DNA from: Amorphoplanes friuliensis DSM 7358 | Lineage (GTDB): Bacteria > Actinomycetota > Actinomycetes > Mycobacteriales > Micromonosporaceae | NCBI RefSeq assembly: GCF_000494755.1 | Contig: NC_022657.1 | Coordinates: forward strand, 5,804,001 to 5,868,000 | DNA: 64,000 bases | Direction: 5' to 3' | Shown: positions 57,688 through 64,000 of the stretch, in pieces | How the letters are laid out: every line of letters begins with the position of its first letter | Position numbering within the stretch: the stretch's first letter is position 1 | Notes under the pieces: model-generated | Seen by the model: only the letters and a program-made list of their open reading frames with translations | Told to the model about the DNA's origin: nothing | Database searches by the model: none | Position numbers and translations under genes: made by a program

Positions 57688-59956
57688 TCGGCCCCACCCC
57701 CGCGATCTCCGGCGGCACCGAGCCCGCCGCTGCCGCGCGCTCGGCCAGTGCCCGGTCCAGAGCGTTCCTGGTACGCGCGGCCAGCGGCAACGTGAAGGTG
57801 AAGCGGGTACCCCCGCCGGGGTTGTCGGCGACGCCGATCGTGCCGCCGTGGCGTTCCACGATGCGGCGGCAGATGGCCAGGCCGAGACCGGTGCCGGCGT
57901 ACCCCGCGGCGGTCCGGGCGCGGTGGAACGACTCGAAGATGTTGGGCTTGTCGTCGTCCGGGATGCCGATGCCCCGGTCGGCGATCTCGATCCGGGTCCA
58001 GCCCGGCGGACCGCCCGCGGCGGTGACGTCGATCCGGGCACTCTTGCCGACCTGCACGTACTTGAGCGCGTTGCCGATCAGGTTGTCGACGACGTGGCGC
58101 AGCATCGCCGGGTCCGCCTGGACCTCGGGCAGCGGCCCGAGATAGAAGTCCGGCGGCGGGCTGTCGCCGGGCCGCGGGTGCTCGGTGCGGTGCTCGACCA
58201 CGTCGGCCACCAGCGGCCCGAGCTGCACCGCGGTCAGCTTGAGCGGCGCGTCCCGCGAGGTCGTGTAGGCCAGCAGCGTGTCGATCAGCGCGGCCATCCG
58301 GTCGACCGCGTTGGCGATCCGGTCGAGGGCGGCGCGGGCCTCGAAGACCTCGGGTCCCTCCGGGGCCTCGGCCAGCTCGTCGGCCGCGGTCTCGCAGTGC
58401 CCCCGGATGACCGCCAGCGGCGCCTTGAGGTCGTGCGCCACCACACCGGCGAAGACGGCCAGGTCGGTCTCGTACCGGCGCAGCTCGGTGATGTCGTGGA
58501 AGACGGCGACAGCGCCGTGCCGCCCGGCCGCGCCGGCGTCCAGGGGCCGCCCGTCGACGCTGACCAGGATCCCGTCGGGCCGCTGGTCGTTGCGGATGAG
58601 CATCTCGACCCCGTCGGAGGCCTCGCCCTGCAGCGCCCGCACCAGCGGCATCTCCTCGACCGGGAACGGCGTCCGGCCGTCGGCGCGGAACAACCCGAAG
58701 TGCTGCTGCCAGGAATCCGGGCCGTCGACGTCGTCGCTGACACCGAGCAGGGCCTGGGCCGCCGGGTTGTGCAGCAGGAACGCGCCGTTCTCGTCGACCA
58801 CACCGACGCCGTCGCCGAGGCTGGACATGATCGCGCCGAGCAGCCCGGCCTGGCGGCGGCTCTCCGCCTCGGCCGTCCGCAGCTCGGCCGTCGCGACGAG
58901 CACCTGCTCCCGCGCCCGGGAGCGGCCGGTGGCCAGGATCCAGACCAGGCACGCGAGCATCGCCGACAGCAGGATGCCGCCGATCAGCACGATCGCCGGC
59001 ATGCTGCTGCGCGCGCCGGGCAGGTTCTGCGAGTCGGCCCCGGTCAGCAGCGTCCACTGGCGGTCGGCGACCGGGAACGTCGCCTGCCGGGTCAGGTCCC
59101 TCCGGCCCCGGGCGTCGTACCCGGCCACCAGGACGCGGCGCCCGTCGCCGTTGGTCGCGAAGAGCTCGCCGTCGAGCAGCCCCTGGCTGGCGACACCGAG
59201 GACACCGCCGAGGAAGTCCTGCCCGTGCAGGCCGAGCGCGACCCATCCGCGGAACTCGGGCAGGCCTCCGGCGTCCTCGGCCGGGGAGTAGACGGGGGCG
59301 GCGAAGAGGAACGACAGCTGCTGCTGGGCGACGGGGATGTTGCGGTCGCGCAGCAGCACGTACGTGTCGGAGATCGTGGGCCGGCCGGTCCGGCGGGCCT
59401 CGGTCAGGGCCGAGGACGCCTCGCGGGACGCGGCGACGTCGAGGCCGGTCATGGCCGGGCCGCCGTTGTTGAGGCTGCGCTGGAAGATCGAGAAGTAGTG
59501 CTCGGCGTGCTGCCCGCGCGGCGCCAGAGTCAGTGCGTCGGCGCCACGGCCACGCCAGAAGGTCTGAGTGGCGGCGATCCGCGCGGGCGGCGTCGCCACG
59601 ACGTACGCGACGGAGGTGGCACCGACCAGGCCGGCGCCCTCCAGCGGGGCCGTGGCGGCGGCGAAGTCGGCGGCGGTCAGCCGGGCGTTGGTGCCGAGGC
59701 CGGCGGCGACCGCCTGGAGCAGGTCGCGGTAGCGCCCGGCCTCCCCCGCGACCGCCACGCGGGCGACCGAGGTGCGCTGGTCCATCACCCGGGCGGCGCT
59801 CTCGCGCTGGCCCGTGCGGAGGGCGCCCACGGTGAGCAGGGTGGCCGTCAGACCGATCACGACCACGTTGGCAGCGAGCAGGGGGCCGACAAATCGGCCC
59901 TGCCATGCCCCTGTCGCCTGTTGTCCGGTGCTGCCGCCCCTCACTGAAGGGAGCAT
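57620..59956 (-). CDS. Sensor histidine kinase with extracellular CHASE-like domain and PAS
   Basis: The 778-residue protein has a first membrane helix (about residues 24-45), a CHASE-type extracellular sensor (about 60-290), a second helix (about 305-325), a PAS region (about 355-480), a HisKA box (VVAHDLKAPLAVIRGHCETA; His in AHDLKAPL) and a HATPase with HVVDNLIGNALKYVQ and DRGIGIPDDDKPNIF plus GTGLGLAI. Its 3' end overlaps the response regulator gene on the other strand. It probably phosphorylates that receiver. ATG 59956 gives MLPSVRGGSTG; upstream frame sequence lacks family resemblance. Confidence 0.9.
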   Translation of the reverse strand: MLPSVRGGSTGQQATGAWQGRFVGPLLAANVVVIGLTATLLTVGALRTGQRESAARVMDQRTSVARVAVAGEAGRYRDLLQAVAAGLGTNARLTAADFAAATAPLEGAGLVGATSVAYVVATPPARIAATQTFWRGRGADALTLAPRGQHAEHYFSIFQRSLNNGGPAMTGLDVAASREASSALTEARRTGRPTISDTYVLLRDRNIPVAQQQLSFLFAAPVYSPAEDAGGLPEFRGWVALGLHGQDFLGGVLGVASQGLLDGELFATNGDGRRVLVAGYDARGRRDLTRQATFPVADRQWTLLTGADSQNLPGARSSMPAIVLIGGILLSAMLACLVWILATGRSRAREQVLVATAELRTAEAESRRQAGLLGAIMSSLGDGVGVVDENGAFLLHNPAAQALLGVSDDVDGPDSWQQHFGLFRADGRTPFPVEEMPLVRALQGEASDGVEMLIRNDQRPDGILVSVDGRPLDAGAAGRHGAVAVFHDITELRRYETDLAVFAGVVAHDLKAPLAVIRGHCETAADELAEAPEGPEVFEARAALDRIANAVDRMAALIDTLLAYTTSRDAPLKLTAVQLGPLVADVVEHRTEHPRPGDSPPPDFYLGPLPEVQADPAMLRHVVDNLIGNALKYVQVGKSARIDVTAAGGPPGWTRIEIADRGIGIPDDDKPNIFESFHRARTAAGYAGTGLGLAICRRIVERHGGTIGVADNPGGGTRFTFTLPLAARTRNALDRALAERAAAAGSVPPEIAGVGPIRPAEAEAAPPRTPEAGRAEKA

Positions 59957-59966
59957 AAGACGCAAA

Positions 59967-60002
59967 TCACCCCCGCCGACGAGGTTCCGCCGACGGGGGT
60001 GA
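59967..60002 (-). terminator. Probable terminator after the glucosaminidase gene
   Basis: TCACCCCCG (59967-59975) pairs with CGGGGGTGA (59994-60002) around an 18-base loop. Read leftward it is followed by TTTGCG. It lies between the glucosaminidase stop (60010) and the histidine kinase start (59956). Confidence 0.6.
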
Positions 60003-60009
60003 GAACGAT

Positions 60010-61143
60010 TCACTTCCAGGTGTCGTACTGGTACAGATCGTAGGAGGCCATGATGCCGGTGACCTTGGTGTAGTAGTTCGGGTCGGTCGCGTACCCGGCC
60101 TTCCACACCTTCCAGATGAACTTGTTCGCGTCCCTGGTGTGCTCGAAGGCGCCGGCGTACCGGCTGTTGACCTTCAGGAAGTTGCCGTGGTCACGGAACG
60201 AGTGCGACTGCGTGGCGTAGGTGCGGAAGCTCGCCGAGGTGGAGAAGCAGGTGCCGGTCTTCGTGCACTCGTTGGTGCGGTAGACGTGGCAGCCGTTGGC
60301 CAGCTTGCCGTAACTGCCGTTCTGGCACTTGATGCCGAAGTAGTTCCGGTCGACCGACGCCAGGCCGCTGCGGCCCCAGCCGGACTCGAGGATGGCCTGG
60401 GCGATGGTGACCGACGGCGGGACGCCGTACTCACGCCAGCCGCGCTGCGCACCGGGCACCGAGGCCCGGATGAACTCCGCCGGCGTGAGCGTCACCGACG
60501 GCGTCGGCGTGGTCGAACCCGCGCAGACCGGCAGCGTGCCGGAGTAGACGTAGGCGTGCGAGATGAAACTGCCCGTCGGGGTGCGGTCCCACTGGTTGGT
60601 CGAGCGGACCGTGCCGTCGACCAGCGAACCGGTGACGGCGCAGGTCAGGTCGATCTTCGTACCGTTGGTGACCGTGCCGGTGACCGCCGAGTCCGTCGAC
60701 GGGCCCGAGCGCAGGTTGACCTTGCTGTCGACACTCTTGACGGTGCCGATCACGTACCGGGAGGTGCCCGAGGTCTTGGTCTTGCTCGGCACGGCGGTCG
60801 GGGAGCTCACCGCGCAGCGCGGGATCGAGCGGGAGGCCTTCACGTATCCGTGCGAGACGTACTTGCCGGTGCTCAGGCGGTCCCAGGCGGTCGTGGTGCG
60901 CACGGCGCCGCGGACCTTCTGCCCGGTGACGAAGCAGGAGACGGTCACCTTCTGCTTGTTGCGCACGGTGCCGACGATCTTGGCGCTCAGCGAGGGGGCG
61001 GAGCGCACCTGGAGCGTGCTGCCGACCTTGATGGTGGCGGACACCCCGGCGGCGCTGGCCGCTGTGGGTGCGACGACCAGCCCGGCACCGAGCGCGGCCA
61101 GCAGCAGCGGCGCGGTGAGCAGTCGGCGGGCGGTGTGCAGCAT
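60010..61143 (-). CDS. Secreted glucosaminidase with two SH3b domains, GsmA-like
   Basis: The 377-residue protein has a signal peptide (residues 1 to about 32, ending AASAAG), two SH3b-type repeats (about 35-110 and 125-205; LQVRSAPSLSAKIVGTV and VNLRSGPSTDSAVTGTV), and a GH73-type glucosaminidase domain (about 220-375) with the catalytic Glu in SVTIAQAILESGWGRS. It cleaves peptidoglycan outside the cell. Two SH3 domains followed by a glucosaminidase is the plan of GsmA, the enzyme that separates sporangiospores in Actinoplanes missouriensis; whether this is its orthologue needs alignment. ATG 61143 follows AAGGGGACG. Confidence 0.85.
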   Translation of the reverse strand: MLHTARRLLTAPLLLAALGAGLVVAPTAASAAGVSATIKVGSTLQVRSAPSLSAKIVGTVRNKQKVTVSCFVTGQKVRGAVRTTTAWDRLSTGKYVSHGYVKASRSIPRCAVSSPTAVPSKTKTSGTSRYVIGTVKSVDSKVNLRSGPSTDSAVTGTVTNGTKIDLTCAVTGSLVDGTVRSTNQWDRTPTGSFISHAYVYSGTLPVCAGSTTPTPSVTLTPAEFIRASVPGAQRGWREYGVPPSVTIAQAILESGWGRSGLASVDRNYFGIKCQNGSYGKLANGCHVYRTNECTKTGTCFSTSASFRTYATQSHSFRDHGNFLKVNSRYAGAFEHTRDANKFIWKVWKAGYATDPNYYTKVTGIMASYDLYQYDTWK

Positions 61144-61314
61144 GAACGTCCCCTTCATCGCGGCCGGCATCCGTGTCTCGGCGTCCTCATGAAGGTCCCG
61201 GCGCGCCGTTGCGGGGCCAGGGAGCGAGCGGGTGCATCCGAGTTGCCGTAGGGCCGGGCGGTGACGGAAGGGGCAGACGTCACAGAAGGGGGCTATGATC
61301 CGCGCCGCAGGTGT

Positions 61315-61340
61315 GCTTGAGACGCGTGCCGTCTGGGCAA
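61315..61340 (+). promoter_or_regulatory. Weak sigma-B/SigF-type promoter candidate
   Basis: GCTT at 61315-61318 is followed after 16 bases by GGGCAA at 61335-61340, upstream of the PAP2-general stress operon. It has the same spacing as the sites at 5802, 9620 and 11614 but a poorer -35. A TATGAT at 61294-61299 is an alternative housekeeping -10. Confidence 0.3.
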
Positions 61341-61382
61341 TGCGGAACCGCCCACCCGTGACGCTCAGGAGGATCCCCACCG

Positions 61383-62333
61383 ATGACGGCCCTGGCATCC
61401 CGCCCCGCCAAGAAGACCTCAGCGCCCGCGGAGCGCCGAGCCGGGCGCGGCTTCTGGCACGTGCTGGGACATGCTGCTGTCGCGCTGCTGTCCGCCGCCG
61501 CCGTCGTCGGGGTCTACCTCGCCTGCGTGCGGACGCCTCTCGGGCAGACCGTCGACACGATGATGATGCGCGGCGCCGACGTGAACCATCCCCGCGTCGT
61601 CGAAGTGCTCGACCGGACGCTGAACGGCACCACCCTGGCCAGCCTCGTGCTGGTCTGCGTGGCCGCCGCGGCGATCGGTTTCATCCGGCGCCGTGTCGAC
61701 CTGGCGCTGGCCGCCGGTCTGCTGGTCATCGGGGCCAACGCGAGCACCCGCCTCTTCAAGAGCCGGCTCCCCCGGCCGGACCTCGACGGCACCGGGATGC
61801 CGAACTCGTTCCCCAGCGGCCACACCACCGCGGCCGCCTCCGTGGCGTTCGCCCTGATCCTGGTGCTGCCGTTCGCGATCCGCGGCACGGTGGCGCTGAT
61901 CGGCGCGGCGTACGTCACGATCATCGCCATCGCCACCGTCTGGGCCGAGTGGCACCGGCCGAGCGACACCGTCGCGGCGCTGTTCGTCGTGCTCGCCTGG
62001 GGTGCCGGGGCGTCGGCCCTGGTCCGCGCCCGCCGGGCGCGGATCCCCGGCGTCACCGCCCGGCCCAACCGGCTCGCCATGCTGCTCTTCGGTGGCGTGG
62101 GAGCGCTCAGCGCGCTGGCCGCCCTGCTGGGCATCGGCGCCGTCGTCCTCTCCGAGCGGGCCGTGCCGGACCTGGTCTCCGGCCGGTTCGCCTTCGCCGC
62201 CGGTGTCGCCGCCATCACGGCGGTCGTCGCCGCGGTCTTTGCGATCTGGGTGCGGCTCGCGGCCGGCGATCAGCCGGTGGGCGACGCCGTGACGACCAAG
62301 GCGGCCGCGCATCCGGCGCCGGCCGCCGACTGA
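61383..62333 (+). CDS. PAP2-family membrane phosphatase
   Basis: The 316-residue protein has about eight membrane helices and the PAP2 signatures KSRLPRPDL (about residues 123-131), PSGHTTAAASVA and EWHRPSDTVAAL (catalytic His). Enzymes of this class dephosphorylate lipid phosphates such as undecaprenyl pyrophosphate or phosphatidic acid. The ATG follows CAGGAGGATCC at a normal distance. The general stress gene begins 15 bases after its stop, so the two are one operon. Confidence 0.9.
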   Translation: MTALASRPAKKTSAPAERRAGRGFWHVLGHAAVALLSAAAVVGVYLACVRTPLGQTVDTMMMRGADVNHPRVVEVLDRTLNGTTLASLVLVCVAAAAIGFIRRRVDLALAAGLLVIGANASTRLFKSRLPRPDLDGTGMPNSFPSGHTTAAASVAFALILVLPFAIRGTVALIGAAYVTIIAIATVWAEWHRPSDTVAALFVVLAWGAGASALVRARRARIPGVTARPNRLAMLLFGGVGALSALAALLGIGAVVLSERAVPDLVSGRFAFAAGVAAITAVVAAVFAIWVRLAAGDQPVGDAVTTKAAAHPAPAAD

Positions 62334-62348
62334 GGAGGAGTTCCCGCC

Positions 62349-62918
62349 ATGACCACCCCTTCCGACACCCCACCCACCGCCCCCGCCGCAGGCATCCCCG
62401 CCGGCCCCGCCGGCGTCCCGGTGACCCCCGCGGCGGATCCCGCCGCGGCCGCCGCCCCGGCCGGGCCCACCGTGTCCGTCGCGAGCTACCCGGACTACGC
62501 GCTGGCCCAGCAGGCCGTCGACTACCTGTCCGACAACCAGTTCCCGGTCCAGCGGACCAGCATCATCGGCACGGACCTGCGCCTGGTCGAGAACGTCCTG
62601 GGCCGGATGACCACGGTCCGGGCCGCCATGGCCGGCGCGGCCAGCGGCGCCTGGTTCGGTCTGTTCATCGGGTTGTTCTTCGGCATCTTCAGCAACTCGA
62701 ACTGGTTCGGCCTGATCTTCCTGGGCCTGCTCATCGGTGCCGCCTGGGGTGCCGTCTTCGGCGCCATCGCCCAGGCGATGACCGGCGGCCGGCGTGACTT
62801 CACCTCGCGCAGCTCGCTGCAGGCCGGCCAGTACGCCGTGGTCGTCGACGCCGAGGTCTCCGAGCAGGCCCGCCAGCTGCTCACCCGCCTCAACTGGCAG
62901 AACAGCGGCGCCAGCTGA
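62349..62918 (+). CDS. General stress protein, YflT/GSP17M type, with membrane segment
   Basis: The 189-residue protein has a Pro/Ala-rich N-terminus (residues 1-40), a YflT-type domain (VSVASYPDYALAQQAVDYLSDNQFPVQRTSII at about 41-72), two adjoining hydrophobic segments (about 98-142), and a C-terminal beta-alpha part, YAVVVDAEVSEQARQLL. Proteins with this domain are induced by general stress in Gram-positive bacteria. The gene shares a transcript with the PAP2 gene, ends in a strong bidirectional terminator, and its neighbour across it is a sigma-B/F factor. Confidence 0.85.
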   Translation: MTTPSDTPPTAPAAGIPAGPAGVPVTPAADPAAAAAPAGPTVSVASYPDYALAQQAVDYLSDNQFPVQRTSIIGTDLRLVENVLGRMTTVRAAMAGAASGAWFGLFIGLFFGIFSNSNWFGLIFLGLLIGAAWGAVFGAIAQAMTGGRRDFTSRSSLQAGQYAVVVDAEVSEQARQLLTRLNWQNSGAS

Positions 62919-62943
62919 CAGCAGCTCCGCAGCAGACACAGAA

Positions 62944-62972
62944 GCGCCGCCTCCCGGTCCGGGAGGCGGCGC
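62944..62972. terminator. Bidirectional terminator, 12-bp perfect arms
   Basis: GCGCCGCCTCCC (62944-62955) and GGGAGGCGGCGC (62961-62972) flank a five-base loop, followed rightward by TCTTGCC. It separates the convergent general stress and sigma-factor genes. Confidence 0.8.
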
Positions 62973-62988
62973 TCTTGCCGTTCGTGGC

Positions 62989-63792
62989 CTAGAGGGAGTT
63001 GGCGAGCTCGGTGCGGAGCTTGGTCAGGGCCTTGGTGAGCAGGCGGCTGACGTGCATCTGGGAGATGCCGACCTGGTCGGCGATCTGCGACTGGGTCAGG
63101 TTGCCGTAGAAGCGCAGGGTGAGGATCTTCTGCTCGCGCTCGTCGAGCAGGGCCAGGGCGGGGCCCAGGGCGACGCGGGTCTCGGCCAGTTCGAACTCGT
63201 GGTCCTCGCCGCCGAGGGTGTCGCCGAGCTCGGTGGTGCCGTCGGCGCTGATCGGGGTGGACAGGCTGGTGGCGTTGTAGGCGCGGGCGCCTTCGAGGCC
63301 TTCCAGGACGTCTTCCTCGGTGACGCCGAGGTGCACGGCGATGTCGGCGACGGTCGGCGAGCGGCCCAGGGTGTGGGTCAGGGTGCTGTTGGCCTCGGTG
63401 ATCGACAGGCGCAGTTCCTGCAGGCGGCGCGGTACGCGTACGGACCAGGTGCGGTCGCGGAAGTGGCGCTTGATCTCACCGATGATGGTGGGGATGGCGT
63501 ATCCGGCGAAGTCGACACCGCGCTCGGGGTCGAACTTGTCGACGGCCTTGATCAGGCCGACGGTCGCGGTCTGGATCAGGTCGTCGGTGGGCTCACCACG
63601 GCCGGAGTAGCGGTGGGCGAGGTGCCGGGCCAGCGGCAGCCACGCCTCGATCGCCCGGTCACGGGCTGCGCGCCGGCGGGCCCCGGGCGGGGTCGCGGCC
63701 ATGCGGTCGAGGAGTTCGGCGGGGCTTCCGGGGGCGGAAGCTTCACTCACCGTGATCGATCTCTGGGCTGATCTGTGGACAACAGTGGTCAT
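62989..63792 (-). CDS. Sigma-B/F/G-type sigma factor
   Basis: The 267-residue protein has the stress/sporulation sigma layout: region 2 in DDLIQTATVGLIKAVDKFDPERG, region 3 in EIKRHFRDRTWSVRVPRRLQELR and region 4 in TQSQIADQVGISQMHVSRLLTKAL. Its closest relative in this window is the sigma part of the sigma-STAS fusion at 10425-11537, with which it shares the HFRDRTW stretch and the ISQMHVSRLL helix. Such sigma factors are normally held by an RsbW-type protein. ATG 63792 follows GGAGGACC. It is not accompanied by a partner gene here. Confidence 0.93.
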   Translation of the reverse strand: MTTVVHRSAQRSITVSEASAPGSPAELLDRMAATPPGARRRAARDRAIEAWLPLARHLAHRYSGRGEPTDDLIQTATVGLIKAVDKFDPERGVDFAGYAIPTIIGEIKRHFRDRTWSVRVPRRLQELRLSITEANSTLTHTLGRSPTVADIAVHLGVTEEDVLEGLEGARAYNATSLSTPISADGTTELGDTLGGEDHEFELAETRVALGPALALLDEREQKILTLRFYGNLTQSQIADQVGISQMHVSRLLTKALTKLRTELANSL

Positions 63793-63884
63793 CTGGGTGG
63801 TCCTCCATCAAACGGGCAGAGAGCCGTGCCCGCACGCGGCGACCGTTCACTTGTTTTCACGCTAGCCGAGCGGACCAGCCGTGA

Positions 63885-64000
63885 CTAGCCGTAAGTATGA
63901 GTGACATTGCGTGACCGCGCATTCATCCACGAACTGAACTCTTCCGGGGGAAGCGGCCGGGACAACAGGTAGCCCTGGACCACGTCGCAGCCCTCGTCGG
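63885..64000 (-). CDS. EAL-domain protein, C-terminal end only
   Basis: The last 37 residues are visible. DEGCDVVQGYLLSRPLPPEEF is the conserved end of an EAL phosphodiesterase domain, followed by a short tail ending THTYG. The rest lies beyond the right edge. It is the third EAL gene in the window and lies upstream of the sigma factor on the same strand, 92 bases away. Confidence 0.8.
   Translation of the reverse strand, partial: DEGCDVVQGYLLSRPLPPEEFSSWMNARSRNVTHTYG

Overview
The window is a high-GC actinobacterial chromosome segment, densely coding, with many ATGA/GTGA start-stop overlaps and several probable leaderless starts. Gene content suggests Micromonosporaceae and most likely Actinoplanes or a close relative: a SecA2 paralogue, sigma-B/F-type sigma factors with STAS/ATPase partners, several c-di-GMP proteins, a glucosaminidase with the layout of Actinoplanes GsmA, and a DUF6401-type protein. 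This placement is inferred from gene content; no 16S gene is present. I saw no rRNA, tRNA, CRISPR array, insertion sequence or phage.

Layout. 1-5.7 kb: a truncated cupin-like gene, an ankyrin/DUF3500 pair, secA2 and an ABC exporter. 5.8-11.6 kb: a stress-signalling island with two STAS-ATPase fusion proteins, an orphan CheB plus CheR-PAS pair, and a sigma factor covalently fused to a STAS domain. Three GTTT-N16-GGG(T/C)A sites, resembling sigma-B/SigF promoters, precede the two STAS-ATPase genes and the sigma gene. 11.7-14.9 kb: a 1038-aa repeat protein with a collagen-like Gly-X-Y tract. 15-19.4 kb: a CDGSH protein overlapping a haem-oxygenase-like di-iron protein tail to tail, a secreted SGNH hydrolase and a dehalogenase-like hydrolase. 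19.5-26.7 kb: a glutamate-cysteine ligase-like gene, a three-gene membrane/PPOX operon, a NarL-type two-component pair, and a ClgR-like regulator coupled to an isochorismatase-family gene.

26.7-33.1 kb: cobalamin genes. A cobalamin riboswitch precedes a ChlI-ChlD chelatase fusion, cobO and cobB. A CobE/CbiG-like gene lies beyond a TetR-controlled methyltransferase cassette whose divergent promoter region holds a perfect 11-bp inverted repeat. 33.5-41.5 kb: an FGGY kinase, an ECF sigma factor with a membrane-anchored partner, an ArsR/SRPBCC pair facing a glycosyltransferase across a 14-bp palindrome, citrate synthase and a universal stress protein. 41.5-48.1 kb: a GGDEF-EAL protein, a 45-aa membrane peptide, exonuclease III, then a translationally coupled SpoIIE phosphatase and CarH-like B12 protein, followed by a structured leader with a three-codon uORF before a 77-aa protein. 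48.2-64 kb: GNAT, LamG, DUF6401, a second GGDEF-EAL protein, HrpA, an aldo/keto reductase, a response regulator overlapping a CHASE-like histidine kinase, the glucosaminidase, PAP2 and general stress proteins, a second sigma-B/F factor, and the end of a third EAL gene.

The dominant theme is signalling: partner-switching sigma control, phosphatase, B12, c-di-GMP and two-component modules. The most unusual items are the sigma-STAS fusion island and the phosphatase/B12-sensor operon.
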